Below are positions 15,813 to 25,326 of a stretch of DNA of 51,765 bases, in pieces. The notes beneath the pieces were generated by a model. That model ran no database searches. It saw only the letters and a list, made by a program, of their open reading frames with translations, and was not told where the DNA came from. A program made the position numbers and the translations under genes. How positions within the stretch are numbered: position 1 is the first letter of the stretch; each line of letters begins with the position of its first letter. The DNA comes from Billgrantia montanilacus (GTDB taxonomy: Bacteria; Pseudomonadota; Gammaproteobacteria; Pseudomonadales; Halomonadaceae): positions 1-51,765 of the forward strand of contig NZ_QPII01000027.1 of the NCBI RefSeq assembly GCF_003336675.1. Direction: 5' to 3'.

Positions 15813-16400
15813 ATGACAACGCGTATCTTGCTCCTCCAGGGGCATCCCGACGCCGGCACGATTCACCTGTGCCATTCGCTGGCCGATCACTATCGGGCAG
15901 GAGCTGAATCCCATGGGCATGAGGTGCGGGTGGTCGATATCGCCACACTGGATTTTCCCTTGTTGCGCAGCCAGAAGGCATGGAAGGAGGAGCCACTGCC
16001 CGCTGACCTGCAGGCGGCACAGGATGCTATCGCCTGGTGCCGGCACCTGGTGCTGATCTTCCCACTCTGGCTTGGCGACATGCCGGCCCTGGTGAAAGCC
16101 TTCCTTGAACAGGTGATGCGCCCCGGTTTCGCCTTCGAGTACGAGGACGGCAATCCGCTGGGCAAGAAGGGCTTGACCGGCCGCACCGCGCGTCTGGTCG
16201 TTACCATGGGGATGCCCGCACTGCTCTATCGGCATCTCTACCGTGCGCACAGCGTCAAGTCGCTGGAGCGCAATGTGCTCGGCTTCGTCGGCTTCTCTCC
16301 CATTCACGAGACCCTCATCGGCAGGGTCGAGTCGATGAGCGAGCGGGGGCGAGCGAAGTGGTTTCGCAAGATGCATGCGCTTGGCACCGAGGCGGAGTAG
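15813..16400 (+). CDS. NAD(P)H dehydrogenase (quinone)-like flavodoxin-fold protein
   Basis: 195 residues. Starts TTRILLLQGHPDAGTIHLCHSLAD, the flavodoxin-like FMN/FAD site of the KefF/MdaB/NQO family. Then LVLIFPLWLGDMPALVKAFLEQVMRPGFAF, the signature of these reductases, and RLVVTMGMPALLYR followed by VLGFVGFSPIHETLIG. It probably reduces quinones or similar acceptors with NAD(P)H in the cytoplasm. The ATG at 15813 was preferred over an upstream in-frame ATG (15747) because the Rossmann-like beta strand begins at once; the ribosome site is poor. It stands between the permease and kynA with no visible operon partner. Confidence 0.85.
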   Translation: MTTRILLLQGHPDAGTIHLCHSLADHYRAGAESHGHEVRVVDIATLDFPLLRSQKAWKEEPLPADLQAAQDAIAWCRHLVLIFPLWLGDMPALVKAFLEQVMRPGFAFEYEDGNPLGKKGLTGRTARLVVTMGMPALLYRHLYRAHSVKSLERNVLGFVGFSPIHETLIGRVESMSERGRAKWFRKMHALGTEAE

Positions 16401-16508
16401 GGCGGAAGCGGGGATAGTTTGAATATACGGGCACTGGCGGCCTGCGTAGACTGGCAATAGCATGGATGGACAGCCAACAACGCAGCGTGAGCCAGGAGGG
16501 CCCGACGG

Positions 16509-17369
16509 ATGGTCGAACGCAATACCCGCCGACCGGCAAAAGGCCGAACGGTGGAACTGGACGGTGAAGCCGTCCACTGGGATCAGGACATCAGTTACGG
16601 CCAGTACCTGCAGCTCGAGCCGCTGCTGGCCTGCCAGCAGCGCCGCTCGGAGCAGCACGACGAGATGCTGTTCATCGTCATCCATCAGGTTTCCGAGCTG
16701 TGGCTGAAGCAGTGCCTGCATGAAGCCCACGCAGCAGCGGCGCATATCGCTGAAGAACAGCTCGCTCCCGCCTTCAAGATGCTCGCGCGGGTGGCTCGCA
16801 TCCAGGAGCAGATGATCCATGCCTGGGAAGTGCTGGTCACCATGACGCCGGCGGATTACGCCAGTTTCCGTGACAGCCTGGGGCAGAGTTCGGGGTTTCA
16901 GTCCTATCAGTATCGGGAGCTGGAGTTCCTGCTCGGCAACAAGAACCCGAGGCTGGTCGAGGTCCACCGGAGCCATCCGCAGCATTACCAGCGGCTAAGC
17001 GAAGTGTTGCATGCGCCGAGCCTCTACGACATCAGCCTGCAACTGCTGGAGCGGCGCGGCTTCACCATTCCCCGCGGTTGCGTCGACCGCGACTGGTCGC
17101 AGCCCTACGAGCCTTGTGATGCGGTGGAGCAGGCCTGGGCCGAGATCTATCGCCAGCCACAAGCGCATTGGGACCTCTACGAGCTGGCCGAGAAGCTCGT
17201 CGATACCGAGTACAATTTCCACAAGTGGCGCTTCAGCCATATGAAGACGGTGGAGCGTATCATCGGCTACAAGCCCGGCACCGGCGGTACCGGCGGTGTC
17301 TCTTTCCTGGTCAAGGCGCTGGACCTGCAGTTCTTCCCGGAGCTTTGGTCGGTCAGGACCACCCTGTGA
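16509..17369 (+). CDS. kynA: Tryptophan 2,3-dioxygenase
   Basis: 286 residues, normal for the bacterial heme enzyme that opens the indole ring of L-tryptophan to N-formylkynurenine. Seen: the substrate region DISYGQYLQLEPLL, HDEMLFIVIHQVSELWLKQ, the FQSYQYRELEFLLGNKN stretch, YNFHKWRFSHMKTVERIIG with the axial heme His, and the GTGGTGGVSFLVKAL loop. All conserved segments are present, so it should be active. CAGGAGG lies just upstream of the ATG. kynU follows after 14 bases. No kynurenine formamidase gene is seen in the window. Confidence 0.97.
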   Translation: MVERNTRRPAKGRTVELDGEAVHWDQDISYGQYLQLEPLLACQQRRSEQHDEMLFIVIHQVSELWLKQCLHEAHAAAAHIAEEQLAPAFKMLARVARIQEQMIHAWEVLVTMTPADYASFRDSLGQSSGFQSYQYRELEFLLGNKNPRLVEVHRSHPQHYQRLSEVLHAPSLYDISLQLLERRGFTIPRGCVDRDWSQPYEPCDAVEQAWAEIYRQPQAHWDLYELAEKLVDTEYNFHKWRFSHMKTVERIIGYKPGTGGTGGVSFLVKALDLQFFPELWSVRTTL

Positions 17370-17383
17370 GGAGTGACGAACCC

Positions 17384-18634
17384 ATGGAACCGGTAACCCC
17401 ATCCAGCCGCGCCGATCTGGCGCGACTGGACCACGACGATCCCCTGGCCGAGTATCGCGACCGTTTCGTACTGGAAGAGGGGCTGATCTATCTCAACGGC
17501 AACTCCCTCGGCGCGCTGCCCCGGGCGGCCCTGAGCCGGGCAGCCGAGGTGGTGGAGCGGGAGTGGGGGCAGGGACTGGTACGCAGCTGGAATCGTCACG
17601 ACTGGGTATCGCTGCCCGAGCGGGTCGGCGACAGGGTCGCGGCACTGATCGGTGCCGAGCCCGGCGAGGTCGTGGTGGCCGACTCCACCTCGGTCAACCT
17701 GTTCAAGTTGGCGGCGGCGGCGATCCGCATGCGCCCGGGGCGAGGCAAGATCGTCTCCGAGCCGGGCAATTTTCCCACCGATCTCTATATTCTGCAGGGA
17801 CTGGAAGGCTTCCTGCAGGGCGAGGTGCGATTGGAAACGGCGCCCAGGGAGGTGCTGGCCTCCCACATCGATGAAGACACCGCCCTGGTGGTGCTCACCC
17901 ATGTGCACTACAAGTCCGGCGAGCTGTTCGATATGGCCGCCATCACCGCTCGGGCCCACGAGGTCGGCGCCCTGATGCTATGGGACCTCAGCCACAGCGC
18001 CGGGGCGGTGCCGGTAGACCTGAACGGCGTGGGGGCCGACTTCGCCGTGGGCTGCGGCTACAAGTACCTCAACGGTGGCCCGGGAGCGCCTGGCTACCTG
18101 TTCGTGGCGCGCCGTCACCTGGCTGATTTTCACCAGCCGCTGAGCGGTTGGTTCGGGCACACCGAACCCTTCGCCATGCGTGACGACTACCAGGCTGCCG
18201 ATTCCATCAAGCGCGGCCTGTGCGGTACCCCCGGCGTTCTCGGCACGGCGGTGATGGAGGTGGGTGTCGAACTGCTGGCCTCGGCGGACATGGCGCTGCT
18301 GCGGGCCAAGTCCCGGCGGCTTGGAGAGCTGTTCATCCAGCTGGTCGAGGCGCACTGCGACGGCATGGGCTTTGCGCTGGCATCCCCCCGGGATTCCGAG
18401 CGGCGGGGGAGCCAGGTATCGTTTACCCACGAACACGCCTATCCGATCATGCAGGCCTTGATCGCCCGCAATATCATCGGCGACTTCCGGGCACCGGATA
18501 TCCTGCGCTTCGGCTTTGCGCCGCTCTATGTCCGCCATGTCGACATCTGGGACACCGTGCAGGCCCTGGTCGACATCATGGCCACGGGCGCGTGGAAAGA
18601 ACCGCAGTTCCGGCAGCGCAGCGCGGTGACCTGA
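17384..18634 (+). CDS. kynU: Kynureninase
   Basis: 416 residues, a PLP enzyme cleaving L-kynurenine to anthranilate and alanine. Seen: LIYLNGNSLGALPRAAL, NRHDWVSLPERVGDRVA, the DSTSVNLFKL phosphate-binding stretch, VLTHVHYKSGELFDM, LWDLSHSAGAVPVDL (PLP aspartate) and VGCGYKYLNGGPGAPGYLF with the Schiff-base lysine. Full length and intact. Start ATG 17384 follows a GAGGAG that straddles the kynA stop, consistent with an operon. The anthranilate could feed the anthranilate degradation pathway or quinolone synthesis; neither is visible here. Confidence 0.96.
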   Translation: MEPVTPSSRADLARLDHDDPLAEYRDRFVLEEGLIYLNGNSLGALPRAALSRAAEVVEREWGQGLVRSWNRHDWVSLPERVGDRVAALIGAEPGEVVVADSTSVNLFKLAAAAIRMRPGRGKIVSEPGNFPTDLYILQGLEGFLQGEVRLETAPREVLASHIDEDTALVVLTHVHYKSGELFDMAAITARAHEVGALMLWDLSHSAGAVPVDLNGVGADFAVGCGYKYLNGGPGAPGYLFVARRHLADFHQPLSGWFGHTEPFAMRDDYQAADSIKRGLCGTPGVLGTAVMEVGVELLASADMALLRAKSRRLGELFIQLVEAHCDGMGFALASPRDSERRGSQVSFTHEHAYPIMQALIARNIIGDFRAPDILRFGFAPLYVRHVDIWDTVQALVDIMATGAWKEPQFRQRSAVT

Positions 18635-18710
18635 GAAGGGGGGGAGCGAGTAGGGTTCTCTTCAACGACGGCCCCTGCGCCTGCCACGGACATGAGCGGG
18701 GCCGTAAGGC

Positions 18711-21095
18711 TCATGTCGTCTCGGCAAGCAGCGTCTCGAAACGACAGGGTCGGTGCACACCAAAGCCCTGGGCATAGTGCACACCCATCTCACGCAACAG
18801 CTCTAGCGCTTCGTCGGTCTCGACGAACTCGGCGACGATTATCTTGTTCAGGGTCTGGCCGATCTCATTGATGGCACGCACCATGGCCAGGTCGGTGTCG
18901 TCATTGGCGATATCGCGAACGAAGAGGCCGTCGATCTTCAGGCAATCCACCGGCAGTCGACGCAGGTAGCCGAAGGAGGAGAGGCCGGCGCCGAAGTCAT
19001 CCAGGGCGAAGGTGCAGCCACGCTCGCCCAATTTCTCCATGAAGGACGTGATATCGAGCAGGTTCTTGACGGCTGCGGTCTCGGTAATTTCGAAGCAGAG
19101 CTTCTCGGCGGGCAGCGCGTGGCGTTCGAGGGTATCGACAACGAAATCATGAAAATCGGGTTGGTCGAAGGAACGGCCCGACAGGTTGATATGGCAAGCC
19201 TCCAGGCGTGCCAGATGCTCAGGATGGCTCGCCAGTTGGGCGCAGACATGCTCGATCACCCAGCGATCGATCCGATGGGCGGCGCCGAAGCGTTCGGCTG
19301 CCGGCAGAAAGGCGCCGGGAGGAATGGTCGCACCCTCTTCGTCGATCAGACGCACCAGCACCTCGTACCGGAGCGTCTCCGGCTGCGTCAGGCTGACGAG
19401 CCGCTGGGCATCGAGGAAGATACGCTGCTCGGCCAATGCATCGTGGATGCGGCTCAGCCACTCCATTTCACCGCGTCGCTCGGCCAACTGGCGGTCGTCT
19501 TCATGGATCAGATGGACGCGGTCGCGCCCCTGCTCCTTGGCCAGGTAGCAGGCGATATCCGCCGCTCGCAGCAGGCTGCCGGTGTCGGCACTCTCCGAGG
19601 TAACCGACACGACGCCGATGCTGCAGGTGGGGCTGAAGGTCGTCTCTTCCCAGGCGAAACTGGTCTCGGCAATGGCCTGGCGCAGTTTTTCGGTGATGGG
19701 GCGGGCACGGTCCAGATTGCAATCTTCCAGGATGATAGCGAACTCATCGCCGCCCAGCCGGGCCAGCTGATCCCCTTCGCGCAGGTTGCGCTGCAGGAGA
19801 TCGCTCATCTGTCGTAGCAGTTGGTCGCCGGCGGCGTGGCCCGAGGTGTCATTGACGATCTTGAACTGGTCCAGGTCGATAAAGCACAGGGCATGAATCG
19901 AGTCTTCGGTGCGTGCCTGCCGCAGGGCTTCGGCGAGGCTGCGCTCGAAGGCGCGCCGGTTGGGCAGGCCGGTCAGGGCGTCATGCGTCGCCTGGTGGTT
20001 GAGTTCGACGGAGAGTCGCCGGGATTCGGAAACATCTTCGACGATCGCTACGTAACGGGGGTGGTAGGCGGAGGTTTCCTGCATGCTGGAGACCGTCAGC
20101 TTGACCCATACGGAATCCCCATCGCGGCACAGCAGGCGCTGTTCGAGGGTGTAGCTGTGGATATGCCCGGCCTGTATGTCGCGGCGCTGTTCGCGGCCGA
20201 TCTCCCAGTCGTCGGGGTGAACGAGATCGTGATAGCGGATACCCATCAGCTGCTGTTTCGGGTAGTGCAGGATCTCGCAGAGGGCCTGATTCACGTCGAC
20301 CAGATAGTCATTCGCATCTACCTGGGCCATTCCCACGGCGGCTTGATCGAAGGTGGTGCGGAACTTGCGCTCGGCAGCGGTGATCGTGCGCAGCAGCTGC
20401 CACCCCAGCAGTCCGGCGATAAGCCCCAGGGTCAGCAGGAACCCCACACTGGCATAGGAGAGCAATCGCCCTGTTACGCGTGAGGCATCGGTCATGGCGC
20501 GGCGAAAGTCCTCGGTGAGCGGTGTTAGCCTACGGTTGATGTCAGCCAATTGAGCGCGTAGCGAGATGATTTCGGTCATGGAGGGCTCGGGCCCCTGCCA
20601 TTCACTTTCGAGCTGGCCGGCGAGTGCCTGCAGCGCCAGCACATGGGTGTCACTGGTTTGCCAGAGCTGAAGCGGTTTTCGAAACAGCGAGGAGTCACCA
20701 AGATGGCGGTAAAGCCAGATCATCCGGCTTATGTCGCCAGGGTGGTTCAATCCCTGAAGGAAACCTTCACGCGCCGTCGCCAGATCCGGCGGGGTGGTTT
20801 CCAGAGCACGCCGGGCACGAAGCCCCCCAAGCGGAACGGCAAGCCAGCTACGAGCGTGTTCCAATTGTTCGGGAGCCCCCGTTTCGGCGTAGCTATCCAG
20901 ATGGAGTACTGTCGCCAGCTGTGCGCGGGACCAGGCGCTCTGCCCGCCGATATACGCGGCTATTGCCGACTGAATCTGGACAACGGCGACACTGAAGCCT
21001 GCGGCCAGCGCTGCCACAAGCAACAGGCCAAGGGTCAGACCGACCGCTTTCCCCTTGTAGGTCTTTCCACGCGCAGGCTTCGTCCATGGTCGCAT
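18711..21095 (-). CDS. Membrane GGDEF-EAL protein with periplasmic sensor and PAS domain
   Basis: 794 residues. Transmembrane span near 17-37, a periplasmic helical region up to about 212, a second span near 215-237, PAS about 245-360, GGDEF about 370-535 and EAL about 545-790. The GGDEF motif is intact (RLGGDEFAII). The phosphodiesterase domain reads EVL in place of EAL, but the other metal ligands are there (INLSGRS, FEITETAAV, ALDDFGAGLSSFGYL, LKIDGLF, FVETDEAL), so c-di-GMP hydrolysis is possible. It is the last of four minus-strand signalling genes, 122 bp downstream of the LOV-GGDEF-EAL gene. It converges with kynU; hairpins between them (18680-18715) may act as terminators. Confidence 0.92.
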   Translation of the reverse strand: MRPWTKPARGKTYKGKAVGLTLGLLLVAALAAGFSVAVVQIQSAIAAYIGGQSAWSRAQLATVLHLDSYAETGAPEQLEHARSWLAVPLGGLRARRALETTPPDLATAREGFLQGLNHPGDISRMIWLYRHLGDSSLFRKPLQLWQTSDTHVLALQALAGQLESEWQGPEPSMTEIISLRAQLADINRRLTPLTEDFRRAMTDASRVTGRLLSYASVGFLLTLGLIAGLLGWQLLRTITAAERKFRTTFDQAAVGMAQVDANDYLVDVNQALCEILHYPKQQLMGIRYHDLVHPDDWEIGREQRRDIQAGHIHSYTLEQRLLCRDGDSVWVKLTVSSMQETSAYHPRYVAIVEDVSESRRLSVELNHQATHDALTGLPNRRAFERSLAEALRQARTEDSIHALCFIDLDQFKIVNDTSGHAAGDQLLRQMSDLLQRNLREGDQLARLGGDEFAIILEDCNLDRARPITEKLRQAIAETSFAWEETTFSPTCSIGVVSVTSESADTGSLLRAADIACYLAKEQGRDRVHLIHEDDRQLAERRGEMEWLSRIHDALAEQRIFLDAQRLVSLTQPETLRYEVLVRLIDEEGATIPPGAFLPAAERFGAAHRIDRWVIEHVCAQLASHPEHLARLEACHINLSGRSFDQPDFHDFVVDTLERHALPAEKLCFEITETAAVKNLLDITSFMEKLGERGCTFALDDFGAGLSSFGYLRRLPVDCLKIDGLFVRDIANDDTDLAMVRAINEIGQTLNKIIVAEFVETDEALELLREMGVHYAQGFGVHRPCRFETLLAETT

Positions 21096-21217
21096 CGCCG
21101 TCTCTCTGTTTCGGTATCTCTTACTGTAGCAACCTGGCTATTGAGCCGGGTGCGGTCGTTCAACGGTTTCATGTTGGTGCCAGGCGGGGGTACGACACGC
21201 GAAGTCGGCCGCCTGCT

Positions 21218-23722
21218 TCACTCGGCCGCTGGACTCTTCATGCTTCGCATCCGTACCTTGAGCATGGCCGCCTCGCGAAAGGCCTGCTGGACCACCAGCC
21301 GCAGCTCGTCGTCGTCCCATGGCTTGGTGAGAAACTTGTAGATGGCGCCTTCGTTGATGGCGGCGGTGACCGTCTTGAGGTCGGTGTAACCCGAGAGCAC
21401 GATCTGGATGGCCTGGGGGTGGAGCTCCTTGACACGCTTGAGGAATTCCGTACCGCTCATCTCGGGCATGCGCTGATCGCTGATGACGACGTGCACCTCC
21501 TGGGTGGCCAGCAGTTCGAAGGCCTGCTGGGCGCTGTCGGTAGCGAGGATGCGATAGCCGTCACGACGCAGCGCGCGGGTCAGGGAGCGCAGGATATTGG
21601 GCTCATCGTCGAGCAGCAGCAGGGTCTGGCTACTGGCACTGCCGTGCTCGTCGTTCTGCTGCAGCTGACTCGCGGCCTGGTTCTCATGCAGGAAGGTGAT
21701 CAGATCATTGATGGGCATGGGGCGGGCAAAGTAGAAGCCCTGATAGAGATCGCACATTTTCTTGCTGAGGTAGGCGTAGTGGGCCTGGGTTTCCACACCC
21801 TCGGCAAGCACCTTCAGCTGCAGCTGGCTGGCCATGGAGATGATGCCCTGGACGATGGCGGCGTCGCGGTGATCGCTGATGACTTCCCGTATGAAGGAGC
21901 GATCGATCTTGATCTTATCGATGGGCAGGTATTTCAGATAGCTGAGACTGGAGAAGCCGGTGCCGAAGTCGTCGAGGGCGATACTGATGCCCAGGCGGCG
22001 TAGCGTCTGGAGGATATCGATGGCTTTCGTGGTGCTTTCCATCAGGATGTTTTCCGTGAGCTCCAGCTCGAGCAGGGGCGCTGCGAGCCCTGTCTTTTCC
22101 AGCGTCTCCAGTATGCCCGGCACGAAATTGGCCCGATGGAATTGCATGGGCGACACATTGACCGCCATGACGTACTCCCCAAACCCCAGGGCATTGAGCC
22201 GAACGTTGTCGTGGCAGGCGGTGCGCAACACCCACTCACTGATGGGAATGATCTGTCCGGTATCTTCGGCCAGGCCAATGAACTCGGCCGGCAGGATGTA
22301 GCCACGTTCGGGATGATGCCATCGGATCAATGCCTCGAAGCCGATGATTCTGCCGGTGGCGTCATGGACCTGCGGTTGATAGTGCAACTCGAACTGCTGC
22401 TGGTCGATGGCATGCTGCAGGGCATTGCGCAGCATGACTCGTCCGCTCACCCTCTTGTTGAGGCCCTCGGTGTACCACTGGTACGTATTGCGGCCCTGAC
22501 GCTTGGCCTGGGACTTGGCCTGATCGGCTTGCTGGATCAAGTGCGAGGGTTTCGCCACGCCATCCGGGTCCAGGGCGATGCCGATGCTGGCGGTCAGGTG
22601 CAACTCGCTCTGTTCGATCCGATAGGGGCGAGCCACGCTGGCCAGCAGGCGCTCGACGATGAGGAGGATGTCACCTGGGTCGGTCAGCAGGATGGCGAAC
22701 TCATCGCCGCCGCAGCGGGCCACGGTATCGCTGGCGCGTACCTGCTTGACCAGCCGAGAGGCCACTTCGACCAGTATCTGATCGCCCAGCACGTGGCCGA
22801 GGCTGTCGTTGATCGACTTGAAGTCGTCCAGGTCGATATAGAGCAGGGCGACACTCCCGACATGGTGTCGAGCAGGGCGATAGCACTGCTGCAGACGCTC
22901 CTCCAGGAGCGCGCGGTTGGGCAGTCCGGTGAGGGAATCGTGAGTGGCATTGTGCGCCAGGCGCGACTCGTAGGCGCGCTGGGTTGAAATGTCGTTCTGT
23001 ACGCCGATGAAGTGGCTGACCTCGCCGTTCTCGTCGAGCACCGGAGAGATATGGAGATCGTTCCAGAAGAGCGTGCCATCCTTGCGATAGTTGCACAGGG
23101 TGGCGTGGGTATAGCGCTTTGCGGCAATGCCGCGCCGGATGACCGCCCGTGCCTCGGGGTCGGTATCGGGTCCCTGCAGGAAGCGACAGTTGCGGCCTAT
23201 GACTTCCTGTCGAGAGTAGCCGGTGATGTGTTCGAAGGCCGAGTTGACATAGATGATCGGCAGATCCGGGTGATCGGCTTCGGCAATGATGACCCCATTG
23301 ACGCTTGATTCGATGCCGCGCTCCAGGATGTGCAGCCGCTGTTCGTCATGCTTGCGCTGCGTGATGTCCCGCGCCACCACATAGATGACCGCTTCCGTTC
23401 CCAGGTCGGCATTGACCTCTACCCAGAGTATGTCCCCATGAGCGTCACGAACGCGCACCTCCAGGGCGTGGACTCGCTGACCGATCTTGATTCTCTCGAT
23501 GGCAGCGTCGACCACAGGCTGGTCTTCCGCCACGACCAGCTGGCTGTAATGGTGGCCGACAAACCACTGCTCTGAATAGCCAAGCAGCTGCTCGAAGACG
23601 GCATTGGTCTGCAGGAACCGACCTTCCAGGTCGATCCGACAGAACAGGTCCAGCGAGAGGGTGAAGAACTGATCGCGCTGGCGCAGGGCTTCGCGCAGTT
23701 CCCGCGTGCTGCGATCAGGCAT
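21218..23722 (-). CDS. PAS-LOV-GGDEF-EAL-REC protein, putative blue-light-sensing c-di-GMP enzyme
   Basis: 834 residues. PAS about 15-125; a second PAS about 130-250 carrying the LOV signature GRNCRFLQG with the photoactive Cys near residue 179 and the flavin-contacting Asn/Asn/Gln of NYRKDG, FWND and GVQND; GGDEF about 260-420 (ARCGGDEFAIL, intact); EAL about 435-685 (GFEALIRWHHP, intact, with NVSPMQF, ELELTENILM, ALDDFGTGFSSLSYL and AEGVET); and a C-terminal receiver about 700-820 (LLLLDDEPNI, VVISDQRMPEMSG, FLTKPWDDDEL, complete). Both catalytic domains look active. A terminal receiver on a LOV-GGDEF-EAL chain is an unusual layout. ATG 23722 is preferred over GTG 23731; it overlaps the preceding gene. 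Confidence 0.92.
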   Translation of the reverse strand: MPDRSTRELREALRQRDQFFTLSLDLFCRIDLEGRFLQTNAVFEQLLGYSEQWFVGHHYSQLVVAEDQPVVDAAIERIKIGQRVHALEVRVRDAHGDILWVEVNADLGTEAVIYVVARDITQRKHDEQRLHILERGIESSVNGVIIAEADHPDLPIIYVNSAFEHITGYSRQEVIGRNCRFLQGPDTDPEARAVIRRGIAAKRYTHATLCNYRKDGTLFWNDLHISPVLDENGEVSHFIGVQNDISTQRAYESRLAHNATHDSLTGLPNRALLEERLQQCYRPARHHVGSVALLYIDLDDFKSINDSLGHVLGDQILVEVASRLVKQVRASDTVARCGGDEFAILLTDPGDILLIVERLLASVARPYRIEQSELHLTASIGIALDPDGVAKPSHLIQQADQAKSQAKRQGRNTYQWYTEGLNKRVSGRVMLRNALQHAIDQQQFELHYQPQVHDATGRIIGFEALIRWHHPERGYILPAEFIGLAEDTGQIIPISEWVLRTACHDNVRLNALGFGEYVMAVNVSPMQFHRANFVPGILETLEKTGLAAPLLELELTENILMESTTKAIDILQTLRRLGISIALDDFGTGFSSLSYLKYLPIDKIKIDRSFIREVISDHRDAAIVQGIISMASQLQLKVLAEGVETQAHYAYLSKKMCDLYQGFYFARPMPINDLITFLHENQAASQLQQNDEHGSASSQTLLLLDDEPNILRSLTRALRRDGYRILATDSAQQAFELLATQEVHVVISDQRMPEMSGTEFLKRVKELHPQAIQIVLSGYTDLKTVTAAINEGAIYKFLTKPWDDDELRLVVQQAFREAAMLKVRMRSMKSPAAE

Positions 23723-25082
23723 CGTTCTCACCGATTTCAGGCTTGCAGACCATCAGCGTATAGCCGGTGCCTTCGACCTCTTCGAGCTTGCGCAACTTGT
23801 CGATCAGGTGCTGGGTCAACTCCTTGCCTTCATTGAGCAGCAGGATGCCGGTTGCCGAGTGGATATCCTGTCCCAGGATCATGCCCGGCTCGAGTTGACG
23901 GGTTTCAAGCGACAGCATGGTCTTTCCGGCCTGGCCCAGGTCCGGAGCCTGGTCGACGCAGAGTGTGATGAAGGCCTTGCACAGGCTGGGGTCATAGACC
24001 CGGCCAGCAAGCTTGCGCATCAGGTCCAGGGCCTGCTGGCGCGGGACCTTGCGGGGGAGGATCATGCCGCGCTGGAGCTCGATGAAGTCGACTGCCAGCG
24101 CCAGCAGACGCGACCCGTAGGGTATGGACTCGCCCTCGAGGCGGTTGGGGTAGCCGTCCCCATTCCAGTGTTCCCGGTGATGGCGAATGAGCCGGGCGGT
24201 TCCCTGCAGGTGCTCCAAAGACATCAGCAGGCTTTCGCCGGTTTCCGGATAGCGACGATAGGCCTTGCGCTCCTCGCCGAAGAGGCGCTCCGAGGGGGTG
24301 GTCAGCATGTGGTCATTCCAGGCCAGCTTGCCGAGATTGTACAAGGCGGCCGACATGAGCAGGTCACGCCGGAGTTCGCCCTCAAGCTCATGGGTATCGG
24401 CAAACGCCTGGATCAGGTCGCCGACCTGAGCATTGGCGTGCAGGTGGCGCGGCATGCGCTGGGTGATGAGCGACGAAAAGACCCGAGTGGCCATGACATA
24501 GCTGTGCTTCAGTTCGTCATAGGCGGTGTCCAGCATGTCGGCGATCTGCTTGAGCTCCTGGGTGCGCGCCTCGACGCGCTGTTCCAGCGTGGCGTTGAGC
24601 TCGATGAGTTCCTGGTTCTGCTGCTGGGTCAAGGCTTCAAGGCGTTTCTGTTCGCGCTCGGCCAGTTGATGGGCGACGGCCTGGCGAAGCGTAAGGCGCA
24701 GCTTGTCGTCGTCCCAGGGTTTGGCGATGTAGCAATAGATATGGCCTTCGTTGATGGCGCGGACTGTGGCCTGCATGTCGCTCTGTCCGGTCAGCAGCAC
24801 TCTGATGCAGTCCGGTGACAGTCGGTTGACCCGGCTCAACAGTTCCGCACCGTCCATGTCAGGCATCATGGCATCGGAAACCACCAGGTCGACGCTCTCC
24901 TGTTCCAGTATCGCCAGCGCCGCTTCGCCACCGCTGGCCGTCAGCACGCGATAGTTTTCACCACGCAGCACTCGTTTGAGAGAAGAGAGGATATTGGGCT
25001 CATCGTCCACCAGCAGCAGGGTGGCCTCGGGCGCCGGAGGTGCCGCAGGACCGGGAAGGGTCTGGTTGGCTTCAGCAGTCAT
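23715..25082 (-). CDS. Response regulator with degenerate HD-GYP (YN-GYP) domain
   Basis: 455 residues. Receiver about 18-135 with complete phospho-site (LLLVDDEPNIL, VVSDAMMPDMDG, VLLTGQSD, IAKPWDDDKL); a coiled coil about 140-195; then an HD-GYP-like domain in which the catalytic HD pair is replaced by Tyr-Asn (SAALYNLGKL) while HHREHWNGDGYP keeps the GYP loop. This is the YN-GYP type described for P. aeruginosa PA2572, which is not expected to hydrolyse c-di-GMP and may act through protein contacts. An additional ~70-residue C-terminal part (LEPGMILGQDIHSATGILLL) resembles the tail found in such regulators. Overlaps the start of the LOV gene; GGAGGAGGG lies upstream of the ATG. Confidence 0.88.
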   Translation of the reverse strand: MTAEANQTLPGPAAPPAPEATLLLVDDEPNILSSLKRVLRGENYRVLTASGGEAALAILEQESVDLVVSDAMMPDMDGAELLSRVNRLSPDCIRVLLTGQSDMQATVRAINEGHIYCYIAKPWDDDKLRLTLRQAVAHQLAEREQKRLEALTQQQNQELIELNATLEQRVEARTQELKQIADMLDTAYDELKHSYVMATRVFSSLITQRMPRHLHANAQVGDLIQAFADTHELEGELRRDLLMSAALYNLGKLAWNDHMLTTPSERLFGEERKAYRRYPETGESLLMSLEHLQGTARLIRHHREHWNGDGYPNRLEGESIPYGSRLLALAVDFIELQRGMILPRKVPRQQALDLMRKLAGRVYDPSLCKAFITLCVDQAPDLGQAGKTMLSLETRQLEPGMILGQDIHSATGILLLNEGKELTQHLIDKLRKLEEVEGTGYTLMVCKPEIGENDA

Positions 25083-25197
25083 GGTGAGCCCTCCTCCTGG
25101 TCGACGCCGTGGGGATGCTTGACTGCAGCAGCTGTGGATTCGCCTGCTTCAGGGCGCATAGCGACCGGCTCACGCGGGCTGCATCGTTATCCTGCAT
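25072..25197 (-). CDS. Possible 41-residue small ORF between the two YN-GYP genes
   Basis: ATG 25197 is preceded by GGGGAG five bases upstream and the frame stays open for 41 codons, ending just inside the next gene (11-base overlap with its start). The peptide (MQDNDAARVSRSLCALKQ at its start) matches nothing I recognise. Placement and ribosome site are the only support; it may be chance. The rest of the 244-bp gap holds no other signal. Confidence 0.2.
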   Translation of the reverse strand: MQDNDAARVSRSLCALKQANPQLLQSSIPTASTRRRAHHDC

Positions 25198-25326
25198 ATC
25201 GACTCCCCATCCTGGTGGAGCAATCTATGCCAGAAGCGGCATGATCCTCACTCTTAGATCGGCAGGTGGGCGCCCGGCTTGAGGCTTACTTGGGAAAATT
25301 CTTCCGGCGTGTGTTGGCAGAGGGGC

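Noticed and set aside
18660..18715. Hairpins between kynU and the GGDEF-EAL gene as a confirmed terminator
   Set aside because: Two alternative stems (ACGGCCCC/GGGGCCGT and CATGAGC/GCTCATG) are visible, but neither is followed by a T-run.
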